Shown: in pieces, positions 44,700 through 54,764 of the stretch
Layout of the letters: each line of letters begins with the position of its first letter
Numbering within the stretch: position 1 is the stretch's first letter
Origin: Nocardia camponoti
GTDB taxonomy: Bacteria > Actinomycetota > Actinomycetes > Mycobacteriales > Mycobacteriaceae
DNA length: 64,000 nt
Direction: 5' to 3'
Assembly: GCF_014646135.1 (NCBI RefSeq)
Contig: NZ_BMMW01000002.1
Span: 434,001-498,000 of the forward strand
Made by a program: the position numbers and the translations under genes
Notes under the pieces: model-generated
What the model saw: only the letters and a program-made list of their open reading frames with translations
Database searches by the model: none
What the model was told of the DNA's origin: nothing

Positions 44700-45380
44700 T
44701 CAGCCGATGCTGAACGGCGCACCGTAGAGGGTGGTCTTCGAGTAGTTGTCGCCGATGATCTCGACGACGGTGTAGGCGCGGGCCTGCGCGTAACCGGCGC
44801 AGCCCTGGATCTCGATCTCCGCGTCCTGGTAATCGATCGCGTAGGTGCCAGCCTTGGTGATGTCCTTCGAGCTGATCTGCACGAACTTCACTTCACCGGG
44901 GCCGAGGCCAACGCCGATCGAACCGCCAGCGGACACGCCGCTGGTGCTGAGGCCGCCGGAAACACCCGCGCTGACCGCGTCGTCAGCAATGCTGACCTGG
45001 CAGCCGACGATGTAGCCGGTGTTGAGCTGCGAAGTGCCGTGCGTCGACGAGTTGTTCGAGCCCGGGCGGCCGGTCGGGCCGTTCCACGGACCAGCTTCGC
45101 CTTCCGGGGTTTCGGTAACTTCGGCGATGGCGGTACCCGAGACCCAGACGACGCGACCGGCGCCATTGGCCGCCAGCGACGGCGAGATCAGGGCGTGTTC
45201 GCCAGTGCGGGTGATGGTCACGCCCGCCGGGCTGGCCTTCTGGCCATCCGGCAACGGCACGAAGGTGTCGGCGTTTGCGGCACCGGTCGACAGCAGGCCG
45301 AATGCCACTGCGGCAGCGGCAGCGCCGACGCCCGCGCGGGCCACGCTGCGGCGCACACCGGTGGTGCGGTTCTCGCTCAT
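44700..45380 (-). CDS. MspA-family outer-membrane porin, type B (first cassette)
   Basis: Porin subunit of 226 residues from MSENRTTGVRRSVARAGVG, with signal peptide ending TGAANA before DTFVPLPDG. It is very close to the 43037-43705 product (EHALISPSLAANGAGRVVWV, NTGYIVGCQVSIADDAVSAG, TLYGAPFSIG). A GAGGGGAAGT ribosome site precedes the ATG. As first gene of the first cassette it should carry the main porin promoter in the long upstream gap. Confidence 0.93.
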   Translation of the reverse strand: MSENRTTGVRRSVARAGVGAAAAAVAFGLLSTGAANADTFVPLPDGQKASPAGVTITRTGEHALISPSLAANGAGRVVWVSGTAIAEVTETPEGEAGPWNGPTGRPGSNNSSTHGTSQLNTGYIVGCQVSIADDAVSAGVSGGLSTSGVSAGGSIGVGLGPGEVKFVQISSKDITKAGTYAIDYQDAEIEIQGCAGYAQARAYTVVEIIGDNYSKTTLYGAPFSIG

Positions 45381-45904
45381 ACTTCCCCTCATCAGTTTCT
45401 AACTTGCCGGTCTCGACTCTCGAGATCGGACGTTTGGGCCCTCACAGGCCCGCTTCAGTGTGTCGCCCCTTTGTTGCCGTTGCGTAACCAACTGTTATTT
45501 CGGCGATACGTCCGAAAGTGGGGGTGGCGGGCTTGAGTCATGGCTTCGCCGGATGAATCAACACACAGGTACGGGAACTAGTAGGGACCAATTTCTTTAC
45601 TGACTCGATGGCGAACATTAAACGCTTCAAAGCCATTACAGCAAGAAAGGAGTTCGTAAATTTCACGGTGACGCCTGGCACACGCTGACACATGCCTACA
45701 TGCTTTGACGTGCATAGATGCATCCGCGCATGGTTTCGTCAACGGGACTGGACCGCAGATGGACGATTGCCCGAAACGGGCGTTTATACGACAAAGGACC
45801 ACGCCGAAACGTGGTCCTCGAAGAAATTGTCATTGATTCGCAACAGCTGAATTGCGGCATTACTCGCGAGTAATTACGTAGCTGCTACGTAGTTTAGGTG
45901 TCGT
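45381..45904. other. 524-bp gap upstream of the porin genes
   Basis: No convincing gene. The stretch is AT-richer than its surroundings. It holds the porin promoter region and, at 45690-45735, several ATGC/GCAT-containing short repeats that could be regulator sites. A hairpin at 45795-45818 belongs to the opposite side, ending the moaB2 operon. Confidence 0.5.
45795..45818 (-). terminator. Hairpin downstream of the mprAB-pepD-moaB2 operon
   Basis: A perfect 9-bp stem, AGGACCACG (45795-45803) with CGTGGTCCT (45810-45818), followed on the minus strand by TTTGTC. It lies about 90 nt after the last small gene of the operon. Confidence 0.6.
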
Positions 45905-46093
45905 TCACCCGTGATGGGGAGGTATCTGGGACCGTAACCATTCGTCGTTATCTGCGATTCCCGACTCTCGGCCACGTTCATCCGATGTGGTCTCGGGCAG
46001 GACGTCGCCGAAGATGCGAGCGAGTCGAGCGGCCTCAGCCGCACGCCGCGCGGCAGCGGCGTACGGCTCAACCGAGTCTTCGCTCTCACTCAT
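45905..46093 (-). CDS. Small conserved hypothetical protein downstream of moaB2
   Basis: A 62-residue acidic protein starting MSESEDSVEPYAAAARRAAE with an Ala/Arg-rich helix and ending WLRSQIPPHHG. No known domain, membrane segment or cysteine. Its ATG overlaps the moaB2 stop region by 8 nt, so it looks like the last gene of the mprA-mprB-pepD-moaB2 operon. Codon usage is consistent with its neighbours. Function unknown. Confidence 0.65.
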   Translation of the reverse strand: MSESEDSVEPYAAAARRAAEAARLARIFGDVLPETTSDERGRESGIADNDEWLRSQIPPHHG

Positions 46094-46628
46094 CGAGACC
46101 CGAAAGTTCGCCAATCACCCGACTCGCGAGCGGACCCAGCGTGGCCATCCCGTCGCGAATCGCCGAACGCGAGCCAGGCAGGTTCACTACGAGCGTGCTG
46201 CCCGAGATACCAGCGACCCCACGCGACAGGCCAGCGTCGAGCGACCCGGCGACCCGACCCGACGCGCGCAACGCCTCGGTGATGCCCGGCAGCCCGCGGT
46301 CGAGTACCTGCTCGGTGGCCTCGGGCGTGACATCGCGCGGCGACATTCCGGTGCCGCCAACCGAGATCACCAAGTCGACGCCACCGATGACCGCGGTGTT
46401 GAGCGCGTTGCGAATTTCGACCTCTTCGGCCTGCACCGTGACCGACGCGTCGACGAGAAAGCCCGCCTCACTGAGCAATTCGGTGACAAGGGGACCGAAC
46501 GAGTCCACACCGCCATGCGCGGTGCGGTCATCTACGACAACAACGAGCGCACGCCCTGCCACGGGAGCATCGATATCCATGCTCATCACCGTAGCGCCTA
46601 CGCAGGATGTAGCGATGTCAGAGCGCAT
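46086..46628 (-). CDS. moaB2: MoaB/Mog-fold molybdopterin adenylyltransferase-like protein (MoaB2)
   Basis: Trimeric MogA/MoaB-fold protein, about 165-180 residues; homologue of Rv0984. The core reads ALVVVVDDRTAHGGVDSFGPL, with the nucleotide/pterin motifs DLVISVGGTGMSPRDVTPEAT and VVNLPGSRSAIRDGM. An ATG at 46628 overlaps the pepD stop (TGATG); an internal ATG at 46586 (MSMDIDAPVAG) is an alternative. MoaB2 in mycobacteria binds the anti-sigma-factor network rather than serving only cofactor synthesis, so its place in the MprAB-PepD operon fits envelope stress. Confidence 0.9.
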   Translation of the reverse strand: MRSDIATSCVGATVMSMDIDAPVAGRALVVVVDDRTAHGGVDSFGPLVTELLSEAGFLVDASVTVQAEEVEIRNALNTAVIGGVDLVISVGGTGMSPRDVTPEATEQVLDRGLPGITEALRASGRVAGSLDAGLSRGVAGISGSTLVVNLPGSRSAIRDGMATLGPLASRVIGELSGLDE

Positions 46629-48163
46629 CACCGGCCACCGTCCGCTGGTGCGGCCGTGAGCGTTACCTCGACGGTCTTGGGGTTGTTGCCCTGTTCGTCG
46701 GTGTAGGTCACCTTCACCTTGTCTCCTGGTTGATGCGAGCGGACGGCGGCGATGAGCGCGTCGCCGGAGTCGATTGGCCGGTCGTCGATTCGAGTGATCA
46801 CCGCGCCAGCGGGAATGCCCGCCTTCGCGGCTGGGCCGTCGGGGGTGGATTCGAGCACCCGCGCCGCAGTGTCTTGTGGGCGCAGTTTCACGCCGATTTG
46901 GGCGTAGGTCGCATGCCCGGTCTTGATGAGTTCGTCGGCGACGCGACGCGCCTGGTCGACGGGGATCGCGAAACCGAGTCCGATGGAACCACTTTGCGCG
47001 CCGCCCGCGGCTTCACCGCCGAGACTCGCGATGGCCGTGTTGATTCCGATGAGCTTGCCCTGGGTGTCGACGAGCGCGCCGCCGGAGTTGCCAGGGTTGA
47101 TTGCCGCGTCGGTCTGGATCGCGTCGATGACCGGGTTGACCTGGCTTGGCGTGCCTTCGCCGCTGGTCGAAACGGGCCGGTTGAGCGCGGAAACAATGCC
47201 GGTGGTGACGGTGCCCGCGAGTCCCAGTGGCGAACCGATCGCGATCACCGGCTGACCGACAGCGAGCCCGGTCGACGTGCCGAGTTCGATCGGCGTGAGC
47301 CCCGACTTGCCGCTGACCTTGATCACGGCAAGGTCGGAAACCGGGTCGGCGCCCACCATCGTCGCGGGCGCGGTTGTGCCGTCGGCGAAGACAACTTCCA
47401 TCTTCGCGCCGTTACCCGCGCCGGACGCTACGTGGTTGTTGGTGAGGATTAGCCCGTCGGTCGAGAGCACAACGCCCGACCCCTCTCCCGATGCCCGCGA
47501 CCCGGCGACCTTGATCATCACGACGCTCGGCAATACCTGCTTGGCGACGGCCTGCGTGGACCCTGGCGGCGCGTTGACGGCGTTGTTGACCTCGGGCTTG
47601 GGTGCGTCGAGCGAGTTGGTGACCGCGGCGCCGTCGTGGTCGACCGCGAGCGCGCCGACAACGCCACCGATCCCACCGGAAACGAGCGCTAACGCGACCG
47701 CGCCAGCGACAAGGCCAAGGCGAACCGGTTTGCGTTGGGGAGCGGCACCGAGCGGCATCGCCGCGTACTGCGGACCGTGCCCCTGAACGGGGAACTGCGC
47801 GGTGTCAGGATGCGGCTGCCCGTGCGGCCCAGCGAACCCACCTTGGGGTCCGTATCCGCCCGAATGCTCCCCAACCGCGCCCGGGTGCCCGCCGGCCTGA
47901 CCGAAGCCGCCCTGAGCCGGGGCAACTCCGTGCCCGAAACCGCCTTGCTGCGGAACGCCCTGCGTAGCCGCGCCGCCCTGCACCGAAACTCCGTGCGCCG
48001 AACCGCTCTGCGCCGGATGGGCCTGTGCCGGATGGCCCGGTGCGGGGTTGCCCGGTGCGGGGTTGCCCTGCGGCGCGGCACCCGAACCGCCCTGCTGCGG
48101 AGTACCCGGAACACCCTGCGGCGCGGCTCCCGAATCGGTGGGCCGCTGCTGATCGTCGGTCAT
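46628..48163 (-). CDS. pepD: HtrA-like membrane serine protease PepD
   Basis: Envelope quality-control protease, 511 residues from MTDDQQRPTDSGAAPQG. The N-terminal ~140 residues are a Pro/Gly/Gln-rich disordered cytoplasmic stretch, then one membrane helix (LGLVAGAVALALVSGGIGG). The trypsin-like domain keeps the triad: His in LTNNHVASG, Asp in SDLAVIKV, Ser in NPGNSGGALVD. A C-terminal PDZ domain follows (IGVKLRPQDTAARVLEST ... GDKVKVTYTDEQG). The ATG at 48163 has a GGAGAGAG ribosome site. MprA controls pepD in mycobacteria; here it is directly downstream of mprB. Confidence 0.95.
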   Translation of the reverse strand: MTDDQQRPTDSGAAPQGVPGTPQQGGSGAAPQGNPAPGNPAPGHPAQAHPAQSGSAHGVSVQGGAATQGVPQQGGFGHGVAPAQGGFGQAGGHPGAVGEHSGGYGPQGGFAGPHGQPHPDTAQFPVQGHGPQYAAMPLGAAPQRKPVRLGLVAGAVALALVSGGIGGVVGALAVDHDGAAVTNSLDAPKPEVNNAVNAPPGSTQAVAKQVLPSVVMIKVAGSRASGEGSGVVLSTDGLILTNNHVASGAGNGAKMEVVFADGTTAPATMVGADPVSDLAVIKVSGKSGLTPIELGTSTGLAVGQPVIAIGSPLGLAGTVTTGIVSALNRPVSTSGEGTPSQVNPVIDAIQTDAAINPGNSGGALVDTQGKLIGINTAIASLGGEAAGGAQSGSIGLGFAIPVDQARRVADELIKTGHATYAQIGVKLRPQDTAARVLESTPDGPAAKAGIPAGAVITRIDDRPIDSGDALIAAVRSHQPGDKVKVTYTDEQGNNPKTVEVTLTAAPADGGR

Positions 48164-48232
48164 GTTGACTCTCTCCTCACGCTCGCTGACCAGCTTCACC
48201 GTGACTACTGAGAGAGCGCTGAGATCGCCCCG

Positions 48233-49684
48233 TCAGTTAGCCGTGACTTCCGGTGCTGATGGTGGCTCACCGGGGAGCACGATGCGCACCAACGCGCCGC
48301 CACGGTCGGAGGTATCGACAACAATCGTGCCACCGTGCTTGGTAACGACCTGTTTGACGATGGCCAAACCCAGCCCAGAACCGGGCATCGACCGCGACGC
48401 GGTGGTCCGGTAGAACCGTTCGAATACCAGCTCGCGCTCAGCTGCCGGAATGCCCGGGCCCGCGTCGGTGACGACCAGTTCGAGCAGTCCTTCGCCCGTC
48501 GGCCGCATCGTGATGCGCACTTCGGCGTCGGGCGGACTCCACTTGGCCGCGTTGTCCAACACGTTGAGCACCGCGCGTTCGAGGCCAGCCTCGTGGCCGT
48601 AGACAAACCACGGCTGTAGCTCGGCGACGAAATCGACGTTGCTGCGGCGCCTACGGACGCGCTCAAGCGCGCGTTCGGCGACGTCGCCGAGGTCGATCCG
48701 GTCGTATACCGTTTCGGGCGCGTCTTCCCGCGCGAGGTCGACCAGGTCGCCGACCAGCGTCGACAGTTCTTCGATTTGGGCGACAACGTCGGCGCGCAGT
48801 TCGGCCATGTCCTCGTCGGGCAGTTGCGGCGCGCCCGGGCGACCCGATGCGATGAGCAGTTCCATGTTGGTGCGCAACGACGTGAGCGGTGTGCGCAGCT
48901 CGTGACCGGCGTCGGCGACAAGGCGACGTTGCCGGTCACGCGACTCAGCAAGGGCGCGCAGCATGGTGTTGAAACTTTCGGTGAGTCGCGCGAGTTCGTC
49001 GTCGCCGGTGACCGGGATGGGCGTGAGGTCGTCGGTGCGCGCGACCCGCTCGGCAGCGGCGGTGAGCCGCGCGATCGGCCGCAGGCCCGTTCGACCAACC
49101 GCGGTACCGGCGGCAGCGGCAAGCACAACGCCACACGCGCCAACAACGAAGAGCAACCACGCGAGTCGGTCGAGCACTTCGCGCGTGCGAGTGAGTTTTT
49201 GCGAAATGATCAGTGTGGCACCCGAATTCGTTCGCGCGGCGAGCACTCGTTGATCGCCAACCGTGCGCAACGACGAACTGTTCTTGCCATCGGCGACGGC
49301 GAGTTCCTGGCTACCCACCGGCGGAATAGTTTGCTGCGGCGGCATATACGGCTTGTGGTCGGCGAAAATCAACGCGACGCCAACATCGTTGGAGAAAAGC
49401 CCGGCCAACACAATCGACTGAAAACCAAGGGTCTCGAAATTGTTGTTGATCATCGTCGCGGCACGCGCTTCTAGCTGCGCGTCGACGTCGGCGTAAAGGG
49501 CACGCGCGACCATCGCGTATGCCGCGATCGAGGTGACAGCGACCGCGATGAGCACCACCGACGCGGCAAGCAGCGTGACGCGCCACCGCAGCGAAACCGA
49601 CCGCGTCAACGGCATCGGCGGCCGCAGCTGCGTGCTGTCGGGAGAAATGCGTAAGTCGGCGACGCCGGAATGTTTAGTAGCCAT
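48233..49684 (-). CDS. mprB: Envelope-stress sensor histidine kinase MprB
   Basis: Membrane kinase of 483 residues: first membrane helix (VTLLAASVVLIAVAVTSIAAY), an extracytoplasmic sensor domain (about 60-170), a second helix (LAWLLFVVGACGVVLAAAAG), a HAMP domain, the phosphoacceptor His in DAGHELRTPLTSLR, and an ATPase domain with NVLDNAAKWSP, DAGPGIP and GSGLGLAIVK. The N-terminus has about 35 variable cytoplasmic residues. It follows mprA by 9 nt and precedes pepD, matching the M. tuberculosis Rv0981-Rv0983 order. Confidence 0.95.
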   Translation of the reverse strand: MATKHSGVADLRISPDSTQLRPPMPLTRSVSLRWRVTLLAASVVLIAVAVTSIAAYAMVARALYADVDAQLEARAATMINNNFETLGFQSIVLAGLFSNDVGVALIFADHKPYMPPQQTIPPVGSQELAVADGKNSSSLRTVGDQRVLAARTNSGATLIISQKLTRTREVLDRLAWLLFVVGACGVVLAAAAGTAVGRTGLRPIARLTAAAERVARTDDLTPIPVTGDDELARLTESFNTMLRALAESRDRQRRLVADAGHELRTPLTSLRTNMELLIASGRPGAPQLPDEDMAELRADVVAQIEELSTLVGDLVDLAREDAPETVYDRIDLGDVAERALERVRRRRSNVDFVAELQPWFVYGHEAGLERAVLNVLDNAAKWSPPDAEVRITMRPTGEGLLELVVTDAGPGIPAAERELVFERFYRTTASRSMPGSGLGLAIVKQVVTKHGGTIVVDTSDRGGALVRIVLPGEPPSAPEVTAN

Positions 49685-49693
49685 TTCTCCCCG

Positions 49694-50380
49694 CTAGGGC
49701 GGCGTTTCGCGCAGCACATAGCCGACGCCGCGCACGGTGTGAATGAGTCGGTCTTCGCCGTCGGCTTCGGTTTTGCGGCGTAGATAGCCGATATAGACCT
49801 CAAGCGCGTTGCCTGACGTGGGGAAATCGTATCCCCAGACCTCTTCGAGAATGCGTCCACGCGACAGCACGCGACGCGGATTGGCCATCAACATCTCAAG
49901 CAACGAAAATTCGGTGCGAGTGAGGCTGATTTGTCGATCGCCACGAGAAACCTCACGCGTGACTGGGTCAAGTGACAAATCCGCGAAAGCCATCGCTTCG
50001 GACCCTTCGCCAAGGTCGGGAGTGCGGCGACGTAACAGCGCGCGCAAACGCGCCAACAATTCTTCCAAAGCGAAGGGTTTTGGCAAATAATCGTCGGCAC
50101 CGGCGTCCAAACCGGCGACTCGTTCGGAAACCGAATCACGCGCGGTCAAAACGAGAATGGGCAGATCATCGCCGGTGCTGCGCAGGCGACGGCACACTTC
50201 AAGGCCGTCGAGGCGCGGCATCATCACGTCGAGCACTAACGCGTCAGGCCGGGCAGCTGCCACTTTTTCCAACGCGTCGACACCATCAACAGCCAGGTCG
50301 ATGGTGTAGCCGTTGAAGCTCAGCGACCGGCGCAGGGATTCCCGCACGGCGCGGTCGTCGTCGACTACCAGAATGCGCAT
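49694..50380 (-). CDS. mprA: Response regulator MprA (OmpR family)
   Basis: DNA-binding partner of MprB, 228 residues from [16 protein letters not shown]. The receiver domain has the phospho-Asp in [13 protein letters not shown], the Thr in LTARD and the Lys in LPKPFAL; the C-terminal winged helix includes [13 protein letters not shown] and [10 protein letters not shown]. It heads the mprA-mprB-pepD-moaB2 unit and is divergent from the conservon kinase with about 200 bp between. In mycobacteria MprA autoregulates and controls sigE and pepD. Confidence 0.96.
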   Translation of the reverse strand: MRILVVDDDRAVRESLRRSLSFNGYTIDLAVDGVDALEKVAAARPDALVLDVMMPRLDGLEVCRRLRSTGDDLPILVLTARDSVSERVAGLDAGADDYLPKPFALEELLARLRALLRRRTPDLGEGSEAMAFADLSLDPVTREVSRGDRQISLTRTEFSLLEMLMANPRRVLSRGRILEEVWGYDFPTSGNALEVYIGYLRRKTEADGEDRLIHTVRGVGYVLRETPP

Positions 50381-50583
50381 GCGCACAGTTTGCCGTGACC
50401 GACTGAGAACGTACTGAGAGGGTGCGCGGGAAAGACTGTGCTGGTGCCAATTGCCGATGCCAAGCGAGCACGGTATCTTTCGAGCGGTAAAACAAGACCT
50501 TTCGTTGGTTCTGCGCTCGCATCGCTCCGCGACCTCCCCGCGCGGGCCGGGGTCACACGTGGAAGCAGAGGCAACGCACGCGG

Positions 50584-53379
50584 ATGGAACCTGCATCGCG
50601 CTCCTGGCAATTCAGCCTGTCCAACTGGTCGGTCACGCGCAAAGTCGGTGTGGTTCTCGTGCTGCCGGTGATGCTTGCGACTGCGTTCGCGGTGCTGCGC
50701 ATCAACAACGAATTGCAGACAATGACTCATCTCGGTGCTGCCACCGAGCAGGCCGACGTCATCCGACCCGTGGTCAAATTCGCCACCGCCACCGAACAAC
50801 TCGCCGTCGCGGCTACCGCTAACTGGGGTGCGATCGCCGACCCGAAGACCGACGCGGCCCTGACCACCTACGACACGGCACTCACCGAGGTGCAAAACGC
50901 ACTGCGCACCGCACGCCTCGACCGTGCCGTCGCCGCCGACCTGACCGCGGCGACGGTGACCGGCAATACGCTGCGCAACACGGTCCGCAGCGGTTCGCCA
51001 GCGATGGTGAGCGAACAGACCGATGAGATCAGCGACCGAATCGGCAGCGCACTGTCGAAAACGCCGCAGGTCGACAACTTCGAAGTGCAGCGATACTTCT
51101 TGCAGCTCACGGCGGTTCACCAGGCGCGCAGGGTCCTGACCCGCGAACGCATGCTGGTTGTCGCGCCGGAAGCCGCGACCAACGCCTCAAGCGTGCGGTC
51201 CAAGATGCTCGTTGAGCTTGGCTCCGAAGCCAACATGATCAAAACCTACGCGATGGTGATGCCGAGCAACGCGGGCACGATGGCCGCGCTGCTCGACGCG
51301 GTGCAGACCCGGATTAGCGTGTTCAGCCAAAACACCGGCGACCCAACGCGTAACGCGGCGGTCCTGAACACGTTGCAGGTCAGCGCCGATACCTACTCGA
51401 CAACGCTGTCGTCGCTGCTGGACAACATCGACAAAACCCTCGCCGCGAATACCCAGGCCGCCCAGTCGTCGGCGCTGCGCGAAACCACGCTTGTGCTCGC
51501 GATGCTGCTCGGCGGCCTCACGCTGGCCCTCGCCGTCGCGCGCACGCTCGTTGTTCCGGTCCGTCGACTTCGTCGCGACGCGCTTGAGGTCGCGCATGTG
51601 ACGCTGCCCGACGAACTCGCCGTCGTGCGAAGCGGCGCGCCCGCACCCGAAATCACGCCGATCGGCGTGCATTCGACCGACGAGATCGGCCAACTCGCCC
51701 GCGCCGTCGACGAGATGCACGAACAGGCGCTGACGCTGGCCGCCGACCAGGCCCGACTGCGCCTGCAAATCGGCAACATGTTCGAGACGCTGTCGCGCCG
51801 CAGCCAGTCGCTTGTCGAGCAACAGCTTTCGCTCATCGAAGAACTCGAACACGACGAAGACAACCCGACGCGATTGCAAACGCTGTTCCGTCTCGACCAC
51901 CTCGCCACTCGCATGCGGCGTAATGGTGACAACCTGCTCGTGCTCGCCGGTACGGCGCTGCGGCGCGGGCACCTTCCGCCCGTTCCGCTTTCGGACATGC
52001 TTTGGAGTGCGGTTTCGCAGGTTGAGGATTACCAGCGGGTTGAAATCGGCGCGGTGCCTGACGGTGTCGTCGCCGGTGAGTCGGCCGTCGACATCGAGCA
52101 TTTGCTCGCCGAATTGATCGACAACGCGCTGCGCTATTCACCGCCGAGCACGTCGGTCGCGGTGATCGTTGGTCGCGCGGTCGACGGTGGCTACCTGATC
52201 GAGATCACCGACCGTGGCCTTGGTATGTCGCCCGAAGACCTGCAAACAACGAACGATCGCCTCGCGTCGGGTGGCGAGGTGACGGTCGAAACCGCCCGTC
52301 GCATGGGCCTTTTCGTTGTTGGTCGCCTTGCGAAGCGCCATACGATCACGGTCAGTTTGCGCCGCACGTCGGGTCCGACTCCGCAGCCGGGCATCACCGC
52401 CGCCGTGCATCTGCCGGGCGCGCTCGTCGCGATTCCGCCGCAGCAGCAGCACATCACCGGCCCGAATCCCATTGTGGGACCGGGCAATACGGGCCCGATA
52501 CCCTTGGTTCCTTCGCCGCTCGCGCTGCCCAAGGTCCCCGCCCCCGACGTAACTGGGCCGAATCCCGTTCAGTCGCAGGCGAATTCGGTGCCGTTCCCGG
52601 CGCTGGTCGGACCCGTCGCTCCGCTTGCTGCCGCCGGACTCAGCCCCGTCACGCCCGCACCGTTTAGCCCACCGGTCGGCTCGCTGCCGTCAACGGCGAC
52701 CGGGCCGAATCCCCTTGGCATTTCGGTGCCCGAGTCGACGTCGGGGCTGCCGCAGCGTCGACCTGGCGGTGCCGCGAGCCCGCAACCGATCCCGTCGCAG
52801 GCCACCGGACCGGTCGACGACGAGAAGCCGTCCGGACTGTGGGCCGAGCACGACACAGATGCCGACCTCGATGCCGACGCGCAGGCCGACATCGACGACG
52901 AACCGCAGCGTCAAGACGCGGCGTTCCACGCGGTCGCCGCGGTCGCGACGATGCCGCGCAAGGTAACGCCTGTGCGCCTGTCGGCCGCCGAAACGCCCAA
53001 CGGCACCGACCCAACCCCAACGGGACCGCCCGCGCCAACGCCGATTTACCAGCGCATGGTTTCGGAGTGGCTGGTCGAGCCCGAATCCGGCGGTAACAAT
53101 TCGGGCGAAAACGGCGGTAAAGCTCAGAGTTGGAGTGCACCAGGCGACGATGGCTGGTCAGCCGCGGCAAACGCGGGCGCACCTGCCACCTCGTCGCGCA
53201 CTAGCGGCGGATTGCCGATCCGCAAGCCGGGCGCGCAGTTGGTGCCAGGCGGGCTCACCACTGCCGAGGACACGGGCCCTCGCGATCCCGAGGAGATCCG
53301 CAACAACCTGACCCGACATCTCAGCGGCGTCCGCAGCGGTCGTGCCGAGATCCAGTACAACGACGGAGGCCCCGAATGA
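50584..53379 (+). CDS. Conservon sensor kinase (CvnA-like)
   Basis: First gene of a four-gene conservon, a membrane-associated regulator unit with a small GTPase. The 931-residue protein has one N-terminal helix ([20 protein letters not shown]), an extracytoplasmic nitrate-sensor-like helical domain (about 50-300), a second helix ([20 protein letters not shown]), HAMP, a degenerate dimerisation region with [20 protein letters not shown], and an ATPase domain ([26 protein letters not shown]). The last 330 residues are Pro/Gly/Ser-rich and disordered. Its stop overlaps the next ATG (ATGA). The usual HisKA H-E pair is absent, so phosphotransfer is uncertain. Confidence 0.9.
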   Translation: MEPASRSWQFSLSNWSVTRKVGVVLVLPVMLATAFAVLRINNELQTMTHLGAATEQADVIRPVVKFATATEQLAVAATANWGAIADPKTDAALTTYDTALTEVQNALRTARLDRAVAADLTAATVTGNTLRNTVRSGSPAMVSEQTDEISDRIGSALSKTPQVDNFEVQRYFLQLTAVHQARRVLTRERMLVVAPEAATNASSVRSKMLVELGSEANMIKTYAMVMPSNAGTMAALLDAVQTRISVFSQNTGDPTRNAAVLNTLQVSADTYSTTLSSLLDNIDKTLAANTQAAQSSALRETTLVLAMLLGGLTLALAVARTLVVPVRRLRRDALEVAHVTLPDELAVVRSGAPAPEITPIGVHSTDEIGQLARAVDEMHEQALTLAADQARLRLQIGNMFETLSRRSQSLVEQQLSLIEELEHDEDNPTRLQTLFRLDHLATRMRRNGDNLLVLAGTALRRGHLPPVPLSDMLWSAVSQVEDYQRVEIGAVPDGVVAGESAVDIEHLLAELIDNALRYSPPSTSVAVIVGRAVDGGYLIEITDRGLGMSPEDLQTTNDRLASGGEVTVETARRMGLFVVGRLAKRHTITVSLRRTSGPTPQPGITAAVHLPGALVAIPPQQQHITGPNPIVGPGNTGPIPLVPSPLALPKVPAPDVTGPNPVQSQANSVPFPALVGPVAPLAAAGLSPVTPAPFSPPVGSLPSTATGPNPLGISVPESTSGLPQRRPGGAASPQPIPSQATGPVDDEKPSGLWAEHDTDADLDADAQADIDDEPQRQDAAFHAVAAVATMPRKVTPVRLSAAETPNGTDPTPTGPPAPTPIYQRMVSEWLVEPESGGNNSGENGGKAQSWSAPGDDGWSAAANAGAPATSSRTSGGLPIRKPGAQLVPGGLTTAEDTGPRDPEEIRNNLTRHLSGVRSGRAEIQYNDGGPE

Positions 53380-53780
53380 GCAACGCGCACCCCACGGACG
53401 AGAATCTGAACTGGCTGGTCGCCCGCTTCACCCGGGATGTGCCCGGCGTTTCGCATGCCGTGCTCGTCTCCGCCGACGGCCTCTTACAAGCAACGAGCCC
53501 GCACTTACCGTCAGATCGGGCCGAGCAGCTAGCCGCGGTCACCGCGGGCCTAGCCAGTCTGTCGGCGGGGGCCGCGCACCTGTTCGACGGCGGCAAAGTG
53601 ATGCAGTCGATCGTTGAGATGCAGCGCGGCTACCTGCTGGTGATGAGCGTCGGAAACGGCTCGCACCTGGCGGTTTTGGCCAACAAGAGCCACGACATCG
53701 GCCGCATCGGCTACGAGATGGCGCTGCTCGTCGATCGGGTTGGTTCGGCTGTCACGGCCACCGCCCGTACCGCCAGCTAG
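53376..53780 (+). CDS. Roadblock/LC7 domain protein (CvnB-like)
   Basis: A 134-residue roadblock/LC7 protein, a candidate GTPase-interacting partner. It starts [37 protein letters not shown] and contains [23 protein letters not shown]. No membrane segment. The ATGA overlap with the kinase gene shows translational coupling. In conservons it bridges the kinase and the small GTPase. Confidence 0.94.
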   Translation: MSNAHPTDENLNWLVARFTRDVPGVSHAVLVSADGLLQATSPHLPSDRAEQLAAVTAGLASLSAGAAHLFDGGKVMQSIVEMQRGYLLVMSVGNGSHLAVLANKSHDIGRIGYEMALLVDRVGSAVTATARTAS

Positions 53781-53787
53781 AGGTGAG

Positions 53788-54159
53788 ATGTCAAGTCCGC
53801 AGGGAGCTGAGAACCGGCCGACCACCCGCGTTCGGCCGTACGCGCTGACCTCTGGGCGCACTGAACCAGCGGTTGTTTTACCCATGGAAGCGGTGATCGA
53901 GACCGTTTCCTACACAGCACACTTGGAGTGGCCCGCAGGCGACTTACGCACTGAGATCCTCCGACTCGGTACCCACCGGCTATCGGTCGCCGAAATCGCC
54001 GCATACCTTGGTCGTCCACTGGGTATGGTCCGGGTGATGATCGGCGATCTGGTGGTCGGCGGAATTGTACGAGTGCACTCGACGCTGACCGAGCAAGCGA
54101 GTTATGACGAGCGCCGTTCACTGATGGAGAGGACTTTGCGTGGACTCCGTGGCATATAG
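53788..54159 (+). CDS. DUF742 protein (CvnC-like)
   Basis: A 123-residue protein with RVRPYALTSGRTEP near the N-terminus and a winged-helix-like C-terminal part (LRLGTHRLSVAEIAAYLGRPLGMVRVMIGDL). The ATG at 53788 has a GAGGTGAG ribosome site 7 nt after the previous stop. The longer frame from 53740 overlaps the previous gene. The end overlaps the GTPase start by 20 nt. It is a conserved conservon member of unknown molecular role, perhaps DNA-binding. Confidence 0.92.
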   Translation: MSSPQGAENRPTTRVRPYALTSGRTEPAVVLPMEAVIETVSYTAHLEWPAGDLRTEILRLGTHRLSVAEIAAYLGRPLGMVRVMIGDLVVGGIVRVHSTLTEQASYDERRSLMERTLRGLRGI

Positions 54160-54730
54160 CGGCACCGATCAGCGGGTCGCGTCGACGAAGATCGTGGTGG
54201 CCGGCGGATTCGGCGCGGGCAAAACCACGTTCGTTGGCGCGGTTTCGGAAATCGTTCCGTTGCGCACCGAGGCGATGGTTACCCACTTCTCCGACGGCAT
54301 CGACGATCTCGCCGAGACGCCGGAGAAGGAGACGACCACGGTCGCGATGGACTTCGGTCGCATCGTTTTGCCAGGCAACCTGGTGCTTTACCTGTTCGGC
54401 ACCCCGGGCCAGAAGCGGTTCTGGTTCATGTGGGACGACCTGATTCGCGGGGCGATTGGCGCTGTCGTGCTCATCGATACCCGCAGGTTGGAAGACAGCT
54501 TCGCCGCCGTCGACTTCTTTGAAGCGCGCGGGCTGCCGTTCCTGATCGCGGTGAACCGTTTCCCCGACGCGCCGCGCTTCCCCATCGCCGAACTGCGCGA
54601 AGCGCTTTCGGTGCGTGAGGGCATTCCGATCGTCGATATCGACGCGCGCAACCCGGTCGAGGTGCGGCAGGCACTCGCCGCGGTGACCGAGTACGCGATC
54701 GCTCAGCTTGAGCCGCAGCACGCGGGATAA
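54140..54730 (+). CDS. Small GTP/ATP-binding protein (CvnD-like)
   Basis: Ras-like P-loop protein of 196 residues: Walker A VVAGGFGAGKTTFVGAV, switch-like TTTVAMDFGRI, G3 in LFGTPGQKRFWFMWDDL, and NRFPDAP at the place of NKXD. It starts at a GTG inside the DUF742 gene. In conservons this protein is the switch whose nucleotide state is set by CvnB. A hairpin at 54765-54790 ends the operon. Confidence 0.94.
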   Translation: MDSVAYSGTDQRVASTKIVVAGGFGAGKTTFVGAVSEIVPLRTEAMVTHFSDGIDDLAETPEKETTTVAMDFGRIVLPGNLVLYLFGTPGQKRFWFMWDDLIRGAIGAVVLIDTRRLEDSFAAVDFFEARGLPFLIAVNRFPDAPRFPIAELREALSVREGIPIVDIDARNPVEVRQALAAVTEYAIAQLEPQHAG

Positions 54731-54764
54731 TCCCCGGCGAAAAGGGCCCCTGAAGTGGCGATGA

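Noticed and set aside
53614..53640. GTTGAGATGCAGCGCGGC in the roadblock gene, resembling the CRISPR repeat start
   Set aside because: Only the first eight bases match; it is ordinary coding sequence (VEMQRGY).
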